Shown: one piece after another, positions 1 through 11,654 of the stretch
Numbering within the stretch: position 1 is the first letter of the stretch
How the letters are laid out: each line of letters starts with the position of its first letter
Assembly: GCA_902806575.1 (NCBI GenBank)
Contig: CADCXD010000001.1
Location: forward strand, 930,001-994,000
Direction of reading: 5' to 3'
Source of the DNA: Jackrogersella multiformis
Lineage: Eukaryota; Ascomycota; Sordariomycetes; Xylariales; Hypoxylaceae
DNA: 64,000 nucleotides
Translations under genes and position numbers: made by a program
The notes under the pieces: model-generated
The model's input: only the letters and a program-made list of their open reading frames with translations
Told to the model about the DNA's origin: nothing
Database searches by the model: none

Positions 1-2523
1 AATTAATAGTGCAGTTTGGGGTTACGTATAATATAAATGTAAGTGTTCTATGATGGCTCGATGTTTATATGTGATCGGCAGATTCATATATGATTGTAAG
101 AGCTCAAATACATCGACGGACCAGACATGCGAGGATCAGACGACCGGGGTAGCTTTCTTATATACCGGCATAGATCTAGAATCATGCATAGTACGTAGTG
201 TCCGGAAAGACTCCGCGGGGACGAGGCGCGACGAGGGGTTCCAACAACGTGGTTGCAAGGTAGGTACCTAGGTGGGTAGTATTATCATATGGATGTCAAC
301 GTGAACCTCAGACGACCGGTACGGGGCCAGATTCCTCCGTGTATATATCCGGTTCAGGAGGTATGAGAAGTACGGAGTTGAAGTGGAACGGCTCATGGAA
401 ACTCCGCATGATCATGCGATATCGTGGGGACAAAATGCCCGGTGCGTAGCGATCATCGACCACCCGCATCGGCATACCACCAATTTACCAATTACGTTAC
501 GCTGTTTGTTTAGTTAGGTTGATCGTTGAAAGTAAGGCGCATTGGGCACTCTGACATCTCCAACTGGCATCAATTCCAAGTTCAACTCATTTTCGGCCGA
601 GAATAAGTAAGGAGGGCTGACCCTTTAGGGGAACGTGGAAATTGGCCGGTAGCGCTACAAATCATCATTTATATGGTTCCTGCTGCGACGGACCTCCGAA
701 TGTTAGCTCCGAATTCATTACAAATTCAACCGTTGGGCGAGAACTTCAATGATACACATCCTATTAATATACCTACCTACCCAAGGTATGTAATCAGACT
801 ATAGCTCCTCCTTTATTCTAAAGCTGTCGTGTTTGAAACCCTATCTTCGCTGTCGCTCTGATAGATATTGCTATACGGACTAACAGTGCTTTAAGGTCGA
901 GCTCTGTGATTGACTCAGATCCCAACAAAGGCGGAGATATTAGTCTTACATCCGGAGTTCCGCTAGCCGTGAAGAGTGTGTGCCCTAATATACCAATACC
1001 TGCTGCCTGCTCAACAACGCATACTACTGTCTGCTTAACAACACATATAAAAGCAGAACATAGGGGTCGTCTATGTTGGAGGAACCGAAAAACAATCCGG
1101 GAAATCTAAAATCCATTTGGAACTGAATTGGTTCGAACAGTCGCATCCGCGTAGCTGTCATAGTGATAGCGCAAGGAGCCAACTGACGAGAGGAATCCGG
1201 TAATAGAGGGCTTGGGGGAAATCGAAAAAAAAAAAAAACTGATCTCAATATTGTACAACAAACAACGCCAATATGGAACCTTCAAGCCCCGCGAATCCCT
1301 TGCCGGCAGAGTCAGACACCTGGTTCTGGACATGGGTTACGAACTCGTACCCCAATTGAACCAACAATGAGGTGCTCAATGCAACGAATCAACGACCAAT
1401 GAGCCAAGACTGGCGGTGACAAAGAAAAGCAGGGGGTTTAACTCGAGTCTGGCTCATTTAGCTTGCTTCTTCAACCGCCCGGGAGTGTAAGGGAGAATGA
1501 CATTCTCGTACGAAGACGAAGGTCTATGGGTTGACGCACATCTCGGATAGCCGGGCAACAAGCACTTCACCATCTAAAGTTCCTCGGTTGTCTACTCGTG
1601 CGCTATGTTCGCGTTGATACAGCAATGTCTAAGGGTATAAGGGTATGGGAAATATTAGCAAAGGAGGTTACCTAGGAGGTTATCCAGGAAGCTTTGATCT
1701 CCTGGCAACGCTAATATTCGCCAACATTTGCCATTGGGATGGGATGGTCGCGACTTGAGCTTGGTAGATTTGGGATGAGAGTGACTTGCTTTTTGGCTTT
1801 AGCTTCGTCATCATGTCAGGGCGGGTCTCCTGCTCAAGGTTTAGCGGTATAGTTGGTAGGGAAAAGTAATCTCGTATGGAAACCTCCTTGACTGGTCGAT
1901 TGTCAAAGGACTGAGAGTAAAGGGGTCAACGGTGTCAAAGGGTTCTTTGAGAGAAGGACAAAGACACAGGCCGGTTTTATCTTACATGTATTTCAGTCCG
2001 GAAGACCAGACCAGACCAACTCAGCTAATCTCTGCATTTTCAACTTCTGAATGTTTCTAACTGCGCGTCTTGCAATACGATTATTCCGCCAAATTCCAGC
2101 TGTGAGTTGAATTTGATGAATATTTTTTGAATCTGATAAATTAACTAGTGCGACTAAATGCGCAAGTACAAGATTAGCTGATTGACTAAGCGGACTTGCT
2201 GACTTTCCCCACACAATTAGTAATTCTACGCTAGTAACCGTGCAGTCTTGGAAGCTTACATAGAAGCTTGGAACCCTGCAATTCCGATCCTCGGAGGTAA
2301 CGGAGTAGTCACGAAATTTTGAACACAAACCAAGACCAAGTGTCAAGAGCCACCAAGTGTTAAGTCAAGAACCAATGACATAATTGCATATTTAATTGCA
2401 TATCCTCAGCTGGATCACGATTTCCTCATTGTGTCCTCAAAATTATAAATTCGACAAATTAGCCGAGCAAGAGGTCAATTGAATTTTTGGGAAAAACTTC
2501 ATCGACATCGACATCTCGAGACA
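1..2523. other. Intergenic, no supported gene
   Basis: No open frame here carries a recognisable domain. The longest, on the minus strand at 1993-2346, has no ATG at its start and resembles nothing I know. The stretch holds a 13-base A run near 1225-1238, a small stem-loop at 1651-1718, and the first TACCTAGG-type units near 270 and 1670. The last part before 2524 should contain the aminotransferase promoter, but I see no clear TATA box. Confidence 0.6.
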
Positions 2524-3892
2524 ATGGCTCCGTTTCCCCCACCACCAGTTAACACCATTGACTGGTCTAATGTCGGCTTTCGAGTTCGCGAGGGTGAGTC
2601 AGTCTCGTCTCTGCTGCCCCCGAATGTAGAGACACATATGGATACATAAGGAAATGAAGGAACAAATCGGGATTGGCTGACCTTTTGTTCTTGCTAGTGA
2701 ATGGGCATATCGAGTCTCACTATTCACAGAAGACCGGCAAATGGACACCGCTGGAGTTCGTAACTGACCCTTATATCCGCATCCATGGCATGGCCCCGGC
2801 TCTCAACTACGGCCAACAAGCCTACGAAGGTCTGAAGGCCTTCCGTAACCCTTCCGGCAACTTGCAGGTCTTCCGACCGGATCGCAACGCCGTCCGGATG
2901 CAGCACTCGGCCGCGTTCATCTCGATTCCCCCAGTACCTGTCGACTTATTCGTCGATGCCGTGAAGGCCGCTGTCTCGCTTAACGCGGAATACGTCCCGC
3001 CTCATGAGACGGGCGCAGCTATGTACGTCCGACCACAAATCTACGGATCCAGCGCACAGCTGGGATTGAGCGCGCCCAAGGAATACACATTCTGCGTCTA
3101 TGTTCTTCCCACTGGCGTATACCACGGCACGCATCCCGTCGATGCGCTGATCCTGACCGATTTTGATCGCGCCGCTCCGAACGGAACTGGAAGCGCAAAG
3201 GTCGGAGGCAACTATGCGCCTGTGCTTAGGTGGAGCGACAAGGCAAGAGCTGAAGGGTACGGCATCACGCTTCATCTAGACAGCGCGACACACTCGGAGA
3301 TCGATGAGTTCAGCACAAGCGGCTTCATCGGCGCCATTGTGGATGGTGAGAACGTAACACTGGTAGTGCCCGACTCGAAGAACGTGATCCAGAGCGTGAC
3401 GGCAGACAGTGTCACGGACATCGGTCGCGGCTTTGGGTGGAAGGTGGAGAAAAGACCTGTAATTTCTGCTCTGTGCATAGAACTAGCCGCAGGTCATCAA
3501 TTTCGCTAACCCGACACTAGATTAAATATACGGAACTGCCCAAGTTCTCCGAAGTCATGGCGGCGGGCACTGCTGCGGCGCTGGTACCAATACGGTCCAT
3601 CACGCGCCGCTTTGACACTGCTTCGCCTCAATCCATTTCGTCTGCCGCCGGGGAGCATTCTCGCCTATCGGCCGAGAGCGATTTCGAAAAAGTCACTTAC
3701 ATCCCTGATGCGAACGAAGATGCCGGCCCGATTTGCTCACGACTTATAACACAGCTCAAGGGGATCCAGCTTGGAAAAGTCAAGGACGACTTCGGCTGGA
3801 CCTTCGCTGTCACCCGCGAGGATGGGATAAAGGTGGCCGGCGAGACGAATGGGTCGGAGAAAACTGGAGAAACAGTCGATCAATTAGACTAG
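2524..3892 (+). CDS. Branched-chain amino acid aminotransferase-like protein (class IV, PLP)
   Basis: Likely a PLP-dependent class IV transaminase acting on leucine, isoleucine, valine or their 2-oxo acids. Three exons join in frame to 400 residues: 2524-2593, 2698-3458 and 3521-3892, with introns starting GTGAGT and GTAATT. The length is normal for the fungal family. The N-terminal block around NGHIESHYS, the PALNYGQQAYEGLKAFR stretch, the lysine expected to hold PLP (Lys191 in SAKVGGNYAP) and the EIDEFSTSGF region are all present, so it should be active. The C-terminus carries an extra Thr/Gly/Glu-rich tail of about 20 residues. I see no obvious mitochondrial presequence, which suggests a cytosolic enzyme. 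Such copies occur both in amino acid metabolism and in secondary-metabolite clusters, the HC-toxin cluster being one example. The presence of an acyltransferase, P450 and NRPS-like relic downstream makes a cluster role possible but unproven. Confidence 0.9.
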
Positions 3893-5510
3893 CTTGGGCA
3901 ATGGTAAGTTACGCTTGTCGTGTAGATGGCGTATGTCGATACTCGAGGGCAGTTTTGGACTATTGATATTGGTTCTCAGGCTAGAAAAATCTCTTGGAGG
4001 AAAAAAATAGAAGAGAAGATTGAACCTGGCGAAAAGACAAAAATAGGGTAGACAGATGAAGACTCGCGTCTTCTTTACCTAGGTATGATTCAAGCTCGAT
4101 CGACAATTTACCTTGCTGCTATTCCTGTAAAGCAATGTCTAAGATTCTTCACAGCTGCCTTTGCTGGAAGTTGCATGCAGTGACAACCGCATACCTTCGG
4201 TACAGATACCCAATTACCTGCATATCCCACAGCATACATTAGTAGAAGTACGGGTATAACTCTAGTTACTAACTTATGAGCATTGCTAAACGAATCACTT
4301 CCGTAGTTCCTTCACTATTTTAGTTAGGTAAGAATGGAGGAAAAAGGAAGGAAAAGAAGAAGAAAATCTCCATCTATTAACTTAACACAGCAAGTACTAA
4401 TTGTGTCTAGAGATTTTAATTTGTCTACGACCAAAATCTCACCTATATTGCCATCTGGGTCGCTACCTAGGCTACCTAGAGTACCCAGTACCTAAGGTAT
4501 TCGCATACCATCGGGATGAGCCATTTCTTTGCATCCATGATATTCTTCACCAATGACCTTACCCCCTTGACCCTTGAACCAACATTACCAAATTCTATTT
4601 TCCTTGAAACCATACAGTTGACTTTACTCATGATAAGAACCCCGAATGTCCAATTCGACGACGCCTTCGTCCCCACCTAAAATATCCATCTCCGTGCTGC
4701 CGTGAGATCGTGGTTGGCTACTTACAGCAGCTACTAGGTTAACCAGGTACCTAGGTATACCACCCCACTACCTAGGTACCTCCTGTCGAAAGGCTTATAT
4801 GGAAGTCATGTGACTTGGCGCTGTCGGAAAATTAGGTAGGTACAATACCTATAGTTGCATCATTTTCGCTGTAACTACAAAGACAAGCGTTTCAACAAGC
4901 TTTCTTGCTTGACGGCTTGGTACTAGCACTTCCGCCCTACGTCTGACACTAATGCTGAATAGGTTTTAGCTACATACTACATAGGTACCTAGTATATATA
5001 GGTAGGTTACATACCTGCCTACCTAGGTGGGTAGCTAGGTAGCTAGACCCTTCAAATCCCCTAACCTAGCCCCTGACAGGAGAGCTATCTCACTTCTCAC
5101 TTCGTGGGCTGCCTCCCAAACAAGAAATATTTCGCTTGTTGGCTCCCACGTGCAGTGCAGTGCAGAGCAGACCAGAAACAAAGACATTTTCCCCACGCCG
5201 TCTTGCCGTATTTTCGGAAGAAAGGGAAATATTGGGTTGCCTTATCTTCGGCCAGCATGAAAGGTAATAGGCCAGCCTACCTAGGATCCGGGATCCTCAA
5301 TGACCCAGCTGGACTCGGTCTGGTCTAGATGGCCTTCACTCCATTTGGGGTTCTTACAATCTAATATTAATACCCTCCCATGCATGAGAGCAAACCGAAA
5401 ATATAAAAAGTATGCAGTGTGTGTCGTTTCGTGTAGTAACATTGGAAGACTTTTCGTACTTGAAACTGCCACCAATGCCCTCTCAATAACACCAATCCGC
5501 ATTGACAAGC
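3893..5510. repeat. Intergenic with clustered TACCTAGG palindromes
   Basis: There is no coding evidence. Dense runs of the palindromic ACCTAGGT/TACCTAGG unit occur at about 4466-4490, 4741-4785 and 4980-5045, some in near-tandem copies. A CACGTG motif sits near 5148. The last few hundred bases are the presumed promoter of the potassium transporter. Confidence 0.6.
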
Positions 5511-8299
5511 ATGGCGACACCTAAGATCACAATCGCCGTGGATGACGACATACCTATAAAATCCTCGGATCATACTGGTGTTCAGGATCTCGGCGGCGTC
5601 TACCATACGCGCAGCTTGTCGCGGTCTCGTAGATCGGCCAGCCGCCGCCCGGTTTCTCGCGAGCGACGTAGCGACCATCTCGGTGTCGAGGAGGAGGAGG
5701 AGGACAACTGGCTCCGTGATGACGGCCGGAAGAAACAGGTCTTTAAGGGTTCTGCGTTGCTCTGGTACCGTAGTTCCCGTCTGATTCAACAGTAAATTTA
5801 GTCATAAGCTAATACTAATCGGCTGTGAAGGCTGGCATACCAATCAGTCGGCGTAATTTACGGTGATATCGGGACGAGGTAAGATTTTATTGACACTGCG
5901 AGCCAATAGACATTTTCAAGCTGCTAATACCAAGTAATCCAGTCCCCTATATGTGTACTCGAGCACCTTCACCGAACCGCCTAATTATGATGACCTCCTC
6001 CAAGTCCTATCCGTCATACTCTGGTCCTTGACGATTATGGTGACGCTGAAATACATATTGATCGTCCTACATTTCGATAATCAAGGAGAAGGGGGTACCT
6101 TCAGCTGCTATTCCTTACTCACTCGATATGTGAGTATTTCAGATATTATAACAATGGATTCTCGTTATTAACCTCACACAGGCTAATATTACGGACCGCG
6201 ACCCGCGAGAGGCTTGTCTCGTGAAGATGGAGAGACATCTAACTGATGATATGAGCAAGAGCAATCGGACACTCCGATCGACGATCGAGCGAAGCAGGTT
6301 CACGCGTGGTCTCCTAAAGACAATTGGTGTTCTCGCTGTCTCGATGGTTATCGCTGACGGTATTCTTACGCCTGCGCAGTCCGTGTTGGGCGCAGTCCAG
6401 GGTCTCTCTGTAGTAAGCGACAACATAACCAGCCCTATCATCATTGGAACGTCATGCGGAATATTGGTCGTCCTCTTCCTCCTTCAACCTCTCGGTACAA
6501 CCAAACTGGCAAGCACATTTGCCCCAATCGTGATTCTATGGCTCGGGTTCAACGCAGGCTTTGGCATCTACAACTTGGTTATGTATGACCACTCGGTATT
6601 GAAGGCCTTCTCGCCTTACTTTGCTATTCACTTCTTCGTGGAGAAGAAGACAGCTGCCTGGAGGATGCTCGGCGGTATCCTGCTCGCCTTCACTGGTGTC
6701 GAGGCCTTGTTTGCGGATTTGGGTGCCTTTAGCATAAGGGCTATCCAAATCAGTTGGTTATGTTGGTGCTACCCTTGTCTGCTCCTGGCATACATCGGCC
6801 AGGCTGCCTACATCTCCGTGCATCCCGATGCGTACTCAAACCCGTTCTTCAACTGTGTTCCTCCGGGAATGTTATACCCTAGCTTGATTGTAGCTGTGCT
6901 AGCGGCCATTGTCGCCTCGCAAGCTATGATCACGGCTGTGTTTCAGGTAAATATCCCATTTCTCCTTTTTGGTAGGTATATACGATGCTGAATATTCAAT
7001 AGCTCATCAGCCAGTTGATGAAGCTGTCTTACTGCCCGCAAGTCAAGGTTGTACACACATCGACGAAATTCCACGGACAGCTCTACGTGCCCTTTGTGAA
7101 CTGGATTTTGATGGTGGGCACGATTGTCGTCACCTGCGTTTATTCAAATACAACCCGCCTCGGAAATGCCTACGGGTAAGTTTTATAGCCTTTTCTCCCA
7201 ACAGAATTCGTTTTCTCGCAGCAGGTCGCTAATAATTCTTAGTGTTTGTGTTATGTTCGTGACGTTCTTTGATACGTGCATGGTTACCCTCGCCTGCCTC
7301 ATCGTGTGGCGCTTGTCCCCGTATCTCGTTTTCCTGCCGTGGCTCTTCTTCGCTACGTTCGACGGCTTGTACATTTCGTCCGCGCTGATAAAAGTCCCGG
7401 ATGGCGCGTGGTTCACGATCACTATCGCGGGTGTCCTCACCTGCATCTTCTTGCTCTGGCGCTTCGGCAAGGAGAATCAGTGGCGTGCCGAGGCGGAAGA
7501 CCGGTTCCGGCCGGCCCAGCTCCTCCATCGCGAGAACGACTCTCCCGATAGCCCTCTAATTCTCACACCCCGTTGGGGCGGCGGAACCGTCAGCCGTATC
7601 AGGGGCCTCGGTATATACTTCGACAAGACGGGCGTGCTGACCCCGACCGTGTTCACACAGTTCGTCAGCAAATTCGGCACTGTGCCCGATGCAGCAATCT
7701 TCTTCCATATCCATCCCGTAGAGGAGCCGTCGGTGCCCTCTAGCGACCGCTACGCTATCTCGCGTATCCCCGCTGTGCCAGGCTGCTATAGGCTGGTGAT
7801 TCGCCACGGCTTCATGGATGAGGTCATCACCCCCGACCTAGCGGCGCTGATCTACGAGCAGGTGCGCAACTTCATCATCCGCCGGGGGTACAACGGCGAC
7901 GACGAATCGCCCTCGGCGCAGGTGAACGGCGTGGAAGCACAAAAACATGGGCAGTCCGATGGCACCTCGTTGGGGACCGACTCCCAAGCCGACGAGGAGG
8001 CCCAGGAGAAGAAGATGGCTGCTGCTGCTGCGCAGAAAGATAGAAGCGCGGCGTTGCTTGGGCTCGCGGACGAGGCGACGAAAGAGGAGCTCGGAAGACT
8101 GGATCGGGCCTACGCCAGCAAGGTCATGTATATTGTCGGCAAGGAACAGATGCACATCAAGGCTAGCCCCACGTCATTCGTCCGCCGCATTGTTTTGACG
8201 ACGTTCCTCTGGATCAGGGAGAACACGCGCGCCAAGATCGCGAACTTAAGACTTGCTATGGATAGAGTTGTTGAGGTTGGGTTTGTTAAGGAGATCTAG
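5511..8299 (+). CDS. HAK/KUP-type high-affinity potassium transporter
   Basis: A plasma-membrane K+ uptake protein of the HAK/KUP/Kup family (K_trans domain). Six exons keep frame: 5511-5764, 5831-5878, 5943-6129, 6182-6946, 7003-7175 and 7243-8299, giving 827 residues, the usual size. The start is the ATG at 5511, because an upstream in-frame TTG is not a good start. The N-terminus is cytosolic, Arg/Ser- and Glu-rich. Family signatures follow: the YGDIGTSPLYVYSS block split over exons 2 and 3, LKYILIVLHFDNQGEGG, GILTPAQSVLGAVQGL, then GVEALFADLGAFS and the PGMLYPSLIVAVLAAIVASQAMI helix. A run of hydrophobic helices is followed by a hydrophilic C-terminal domain with an Ala/Lys-rich insert. 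Branch-site-like CTAAT and GCTAAT elements are visible in introns 1, 2 and 5. It converges on the J-domain gene, with about 230 bases between the stops. I see no defect. Confidence 0.95.
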
Positions 8300-8527
8300 G
8301 ATTTACTAAGGAGGTGGTACCTATGGGATACAAGGGGGGCTGGTTTGGATTATTAAGGATATAAGCTAATGTGTGTTAGAATGGGTGTCTTGAAATACTG
8401 CTTAGTGTAGATGTCATGTCCGATTCAATTCATTGGACTGTGTGACTATCTACTGATTTACAGGCTACCTAGGTTCGTAATACCTCCTGCACGTAGACCG
8501 TCTGCTAAACGAATTTCATGAACCCCA

Positions 8528-9391
8528 TTAATCCAGCTCAGGCGATGCCATGATCTCAAACAGCTCACGAACCTTTCCCATGGTGTCCCCCACCTCCTTG
8601 CCAATCAGCCAATCGTGGATGATCTGGTTCGCGGTGCAGACGGCGCAGAGCATCATCGTGACTTGACCTTGGATCATGCCGAGTTCATGCGGGATCTCGA
8701 TGAGCATCTCGTATCGCCAGTAGACCATGGAAGGCGGCATTCGGTTCCTCAAGTTGGCCAGTCGCTGCAGGGTCTCTCTGATGGAGTCCTTGACCCTCTC
8801 CACGAGTCCGCCCCAGAAGGTCAGGTCTTCTTCCGGCATGTACAGTTCGTAGAAGCGGATGAAGTCCTGGCGCGCGGTGTTGAACTGCGTGGATGTGTAG
8901 AGCAGATCGTTCTGGGTTTCCGCCGTCTTCGTGCGGATGTGCGAGATGGAGACCTGGAGGTACGAGCCCGGGACGATGTCTCCGTCGACTGTGGACTGGT
9001 TCGGCGTAGGCCTCTGGTGGTTCTCCTGGTCCATGAACGGGTCGTCCTCCTCCTCGCTCTCGCTTTCAGCCGCGGGCTGCTTTCCCTTTCCCTTCGACGA
9101 CTTGCTCTCGCCCTCAGTCGCGCGCTCCTTTCCCTTTCCCGTCGATGACTTTCTCTGGCTGCCGCGAGACTGGTCGTACTCGCGTCGCAGGCCCTCGTCT
9201 CGCAGCACCTCCCAAGCTTCCTGGATGCCCACGAACTTCACGGTGTTCTCGGAGGTGTTGCCGGCCTTGTCGGGATGGCACTTTAGCGCGAGAACCTGGT
9301 ACGCCTTTCGGACCTCGTCGTACGTCGCGGTGCTCGCGACGCCGAGCTCGTGGTACAGGTCCTTGTCGAGAATGTCCTTCTTGATAGGCAT
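8528..9391 (-). CDS. J-domain (DnaJ-like) protein
   Basis: A 287-residue single-exon protein. The open frame runs further upstream only through a TTG, so I take the ATG at 9391. Residues about 8-75 form a J domain (YHELGV...DEVRKAYQVLALKCHPDKAG) with an intact HPD tripeptide, which should stimulate an Hsp70 ATPase. A Lys/Gly/Glu-rich low-complexity linker follows (repeated GKGKE/GKGKQ), and then a predicted helical C-terminal half that I do not recognise. There is no Gly/Phe region and no zinc finger, so it is a type III (class C) J-protein. I see no signal peptide or membrane helix, which suggests the cytosol or nucleus. The client is unknown. Confidence 0.85.
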   Translation of the reverse strand: MPIKKDILDKDLYHELGVASTATYDEVRKAYQVLALKCHPDKAGNTSENTVKFVGIQEAWEVLRDEGLRREYDQSRGSQRKSSTGKGKERATEGESKSSKGKGKQPAAESESEEEDDPFMDQENHQRPTPNQSTVDGDIVPGSYLQVSISHIRTKTAETQNDLLYTSTQFNTARQDFIRFYELYMPEEDLTFWGGLVERVKDSIRETLQRLANLRNRMPPSMVYWRYEMLIEIPHELGMIQGQVTMMLCAVCTANQIIHDWLIGKEVGDTMGKVRELFEIMASPELD

Positions 9392-10292
9392 GTTCGCGGT
9401 AGATTGATCTTCCGATATGTACTTGGTCTTGGAAATCAAGTTAGGATGATGGAAACTTGCGGGAATGGTCTGAGGGTGATGGGTGCTCTGGAATATGATG
9501 CATGGGGAATATGGTTGCCATGTTTTGCTGATGGCAACGGAAAGGAGGTAATGAAAAAAATATTGACTTACTTTACTGTACCCCTAAGAGAGTGGTTATC
9601 AAGATGATATCAAAGCTGTATCTGCTCAAGATGTGCTGAGATATCTAGGTTGTTCTTTGCTGGTTGCATGTCTGGAAAGGAAGATGCCAAAATGGAGATG
9701 TGGGAAGTGAGAAATACATTCCTAAGTTTTTTTAATGGTACACCTATGACTCTACATCAACAATCTCGAATAACAAGCTGGGATGAAGGTGTGACCCTAA
9801 AGACGAGACTGATGGCCATTATCGAGGGGTGGGCCTGGAGTGCAAACTTCGTCGGCATGTTGGTCAGGGGTACTTGCCTGTGCAAGAAACAACGTCGAAT
9901 ATAGTCGTCAGTACACATCGGTCTGTAGTTCACGGCAGAAGGACTCTTTTCCTGCATCTCAAAGGTATATGAAGGCCATTACTAAAACATCACGAGTGTG
10001 TGCTTGCAGTATAGACCTCTAATAAGTAAACACAAAGACAGTATGTTACGAGCCAGGCTACATCGTGACTAGAAACGTAGACATATCACCAATCAACATG
10101 AATATAAAGTACGATATGAGAAGCCCTATATCACTTATATAAGGTATACATTAATGTCTGTTAAACTGTTTCTTAATATGCCAATATTCTCTTCTTCATC
10201 CCACTGTTCTTCATTTCATGGGATCAGCTATCTAGGATTTCACATACGACCGTGATAGTAAACTTAAGACTGGAGAGTCGAGAAAGTTCGTG
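9392..10292. other. Intergenic, nothing recognised
   Basis: This stretch separates the 5' end of the J-domain gene from the 3' end of the acyltransferase, both on the minus strand. Short open frames (for example 9650-9904) have no domain signature. I see no repeats of note. Confidence 0.55.
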
Positions 10293-11654
10293 TCAAATTC
10301 GGCTCCGGGGTACCTGGTTATACAAACCAAGACCTTCCATCATCACTTGTGCTACCTTCTCGTTGAATGCCCCGACATCTCGAGGAGTGTAGAATCCAGA
10401 ATTATAACAGCTACAGAGGACCAGCCTGTCCCTCCAACCCCAGAGGAATCCTTCGATCCATGGACCCGTAACCGTATCACCGAACCAAACATCTTCGATT
10501 TCCCAGTCCGATCCATATTGCCTCTTAATGTACGGCTCTACGTTTCCGAGGCTCGAAAGTGCAGGGGTTGTGTCTGTCGTCTCGCCGCTGGTGAATAGGG
10601 GAGTGACCTCCTCTATCATTGGCTTTAGGGCACACCATATGTCATGAGGTTGGGAGAGACCCTTGCGGTAAAACGCGGTGATTTGGTACGCGATCTCATC
10701 GAAGGATTTGCCATCTGGCTCTATGGCAAATGGTAGAACGGTATGATGATTTGAGACGGTATATGCATCCGGGTCTCTCGATTTAGGGAAATATCCCCTA
10801 AGGTTGAAATTGGAAAAGCCCATGAATTTCGTGCCAGCACGCGCGGATTTACCAGCGGATGCTTGTATCTCAAGAGTCGCTAGAGCCATAGCAGCATGCC
10901 AAACTGCCGTGACGGTGAACCCCTTTCCTTTACATGCTTCGATGATGGCAAATGTGTCGCGTACACTAAACTTTAGCTCAAGACTGAAGTTCCGAGAGGG
11001 CGAAGCGTTTAGGTTCGCTACTGGCATTGATATTGGCTCGCCCGAGAAAAGGGGGCGTAGTAAAGATGTCGCAAGTTCTTTGCCTCTCCCAAGCACTTGT
11101 TCGTCAAGTTCCAATAAGTCATCAGACCTCGGAGGTAGCCGCACAATTTCGTCTCCAAACACAACCTCCATCGGTCGTAAAATGGATTCAAAGAAACGAT
11201 CCCAGAAGTGCATTACACCACGACCATCCAAATGGTGGTGTTCCGCTTGCAAGTATACCTCGTTGAACTCTGGGAGATAGTGGAGTGTGGCATAAGCTGT
11301 CTTGGTCGTATCTCGGAATAGATCCCGTCCGTTCTTCTCTCGTTGCACCTTGTATGTCTCCTCAACCCATCTTTCAAGCTCATATTCATTTGGAGACTTA
11401 TACACCTTCCCTCGATCGGTCGTTAGGGCCGCAAGTGCGGGAAACTGGTATCGCATTTGAATCCATGCTTGTTGGAACACTGGAGCAAGGTCTTTGGTTT
11501 CTCCGGTGTATTTGAAGCTCATATATGTACCAAGGAGAAAAAGCCCGCGCTCTCCGGGAGAAACTGAAATCTTTGAGTAGAGTTGCTGTTGGAACCCGTA
11601 AGGCTGTTCGAAGTATACCCCAGACTTTTTCCATGATGAGTGGACCTCAGCCAT
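10293..11654 (-). CDS. Acyl-CoA-dependent O-acyltransferase (alcohol acetyltransferase/Tri3-like)
   Basis: A 453-residue intronless protein; the ATG is at 11654, since the longer frame begins with TTG. It belongs to the chloramphenicol-acetyltransferase/condensation-domain fold. The catalytic HxxxDG motif is clear (EHHHLDGRG, His near residue 140), preceded by FNEVYLQ. The C-terminal half contains GFSNFNLRGYFP and GWRDRLVLCSCYNSGFY, which fit the second half of such enzymes. Size and overall pattern look most like fungal alcohol acetyltransferases and the trichothecene 15-O-acetyltransferase type. That resemblance is by eye and does not fix a substrate. No signal peptide is visible, so it is probably cytosolic. 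It lies about 1.7 kb from the NRPS-like pseudogene, which suggests it once acylated a natural product there. Confidence 0.75.
   Translation of the reverse strand: MAEVHSSWKKSGVYFEQPYGFQQQLYSKISVSPGERGLFLLGTYMSFKYTGETKDLAPVFQQAWIQMRYQFPALAALTTDRGKVYKSPNEYELERWVEETYKVQREKNGRDLFRDTTKTAYATLHYLPEFNEVYLQAEHHHLDGRGVMHFWDRFFESILRPMEVVFGDEIVRLPPRSDDLLELDEQVLGRGKELATSLLRPLFSGEPISMPVANLNASPSRNFSLELKFSVRDTFAIIEACKGKGFTVTAVWHAAMALATLEIQASAGKSARAGTKFMGFSNFNLRGYFPKSRDPDAYTVSNHHTVLPFAIEPDGKSFDEIAYQITAFYRKGLSQPHDIWCALKPMIEEVTPLFTSGETTDTTPALSSLGNVEPYIKRQYGSDWEIEDVWFGDTVTGPWIEGFLWGWRDRLVLCSCYNSGFYTPRDVGAFNEKVAQVMMEGLGLYNQVPRSRI

Noticed and set aside
1993..2346. 117-residue open frame on the minus strand
   Set aside because: It begins with TTG, has no ATG near the start and no recognisable motif. 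It is probably chance.
4980..5045. CRISPR-like array made of TACCTAGG repeats
   Set aside because: The units are palindromic, vary in spacing, have no unique spacers, and the genome is eukaryotic.
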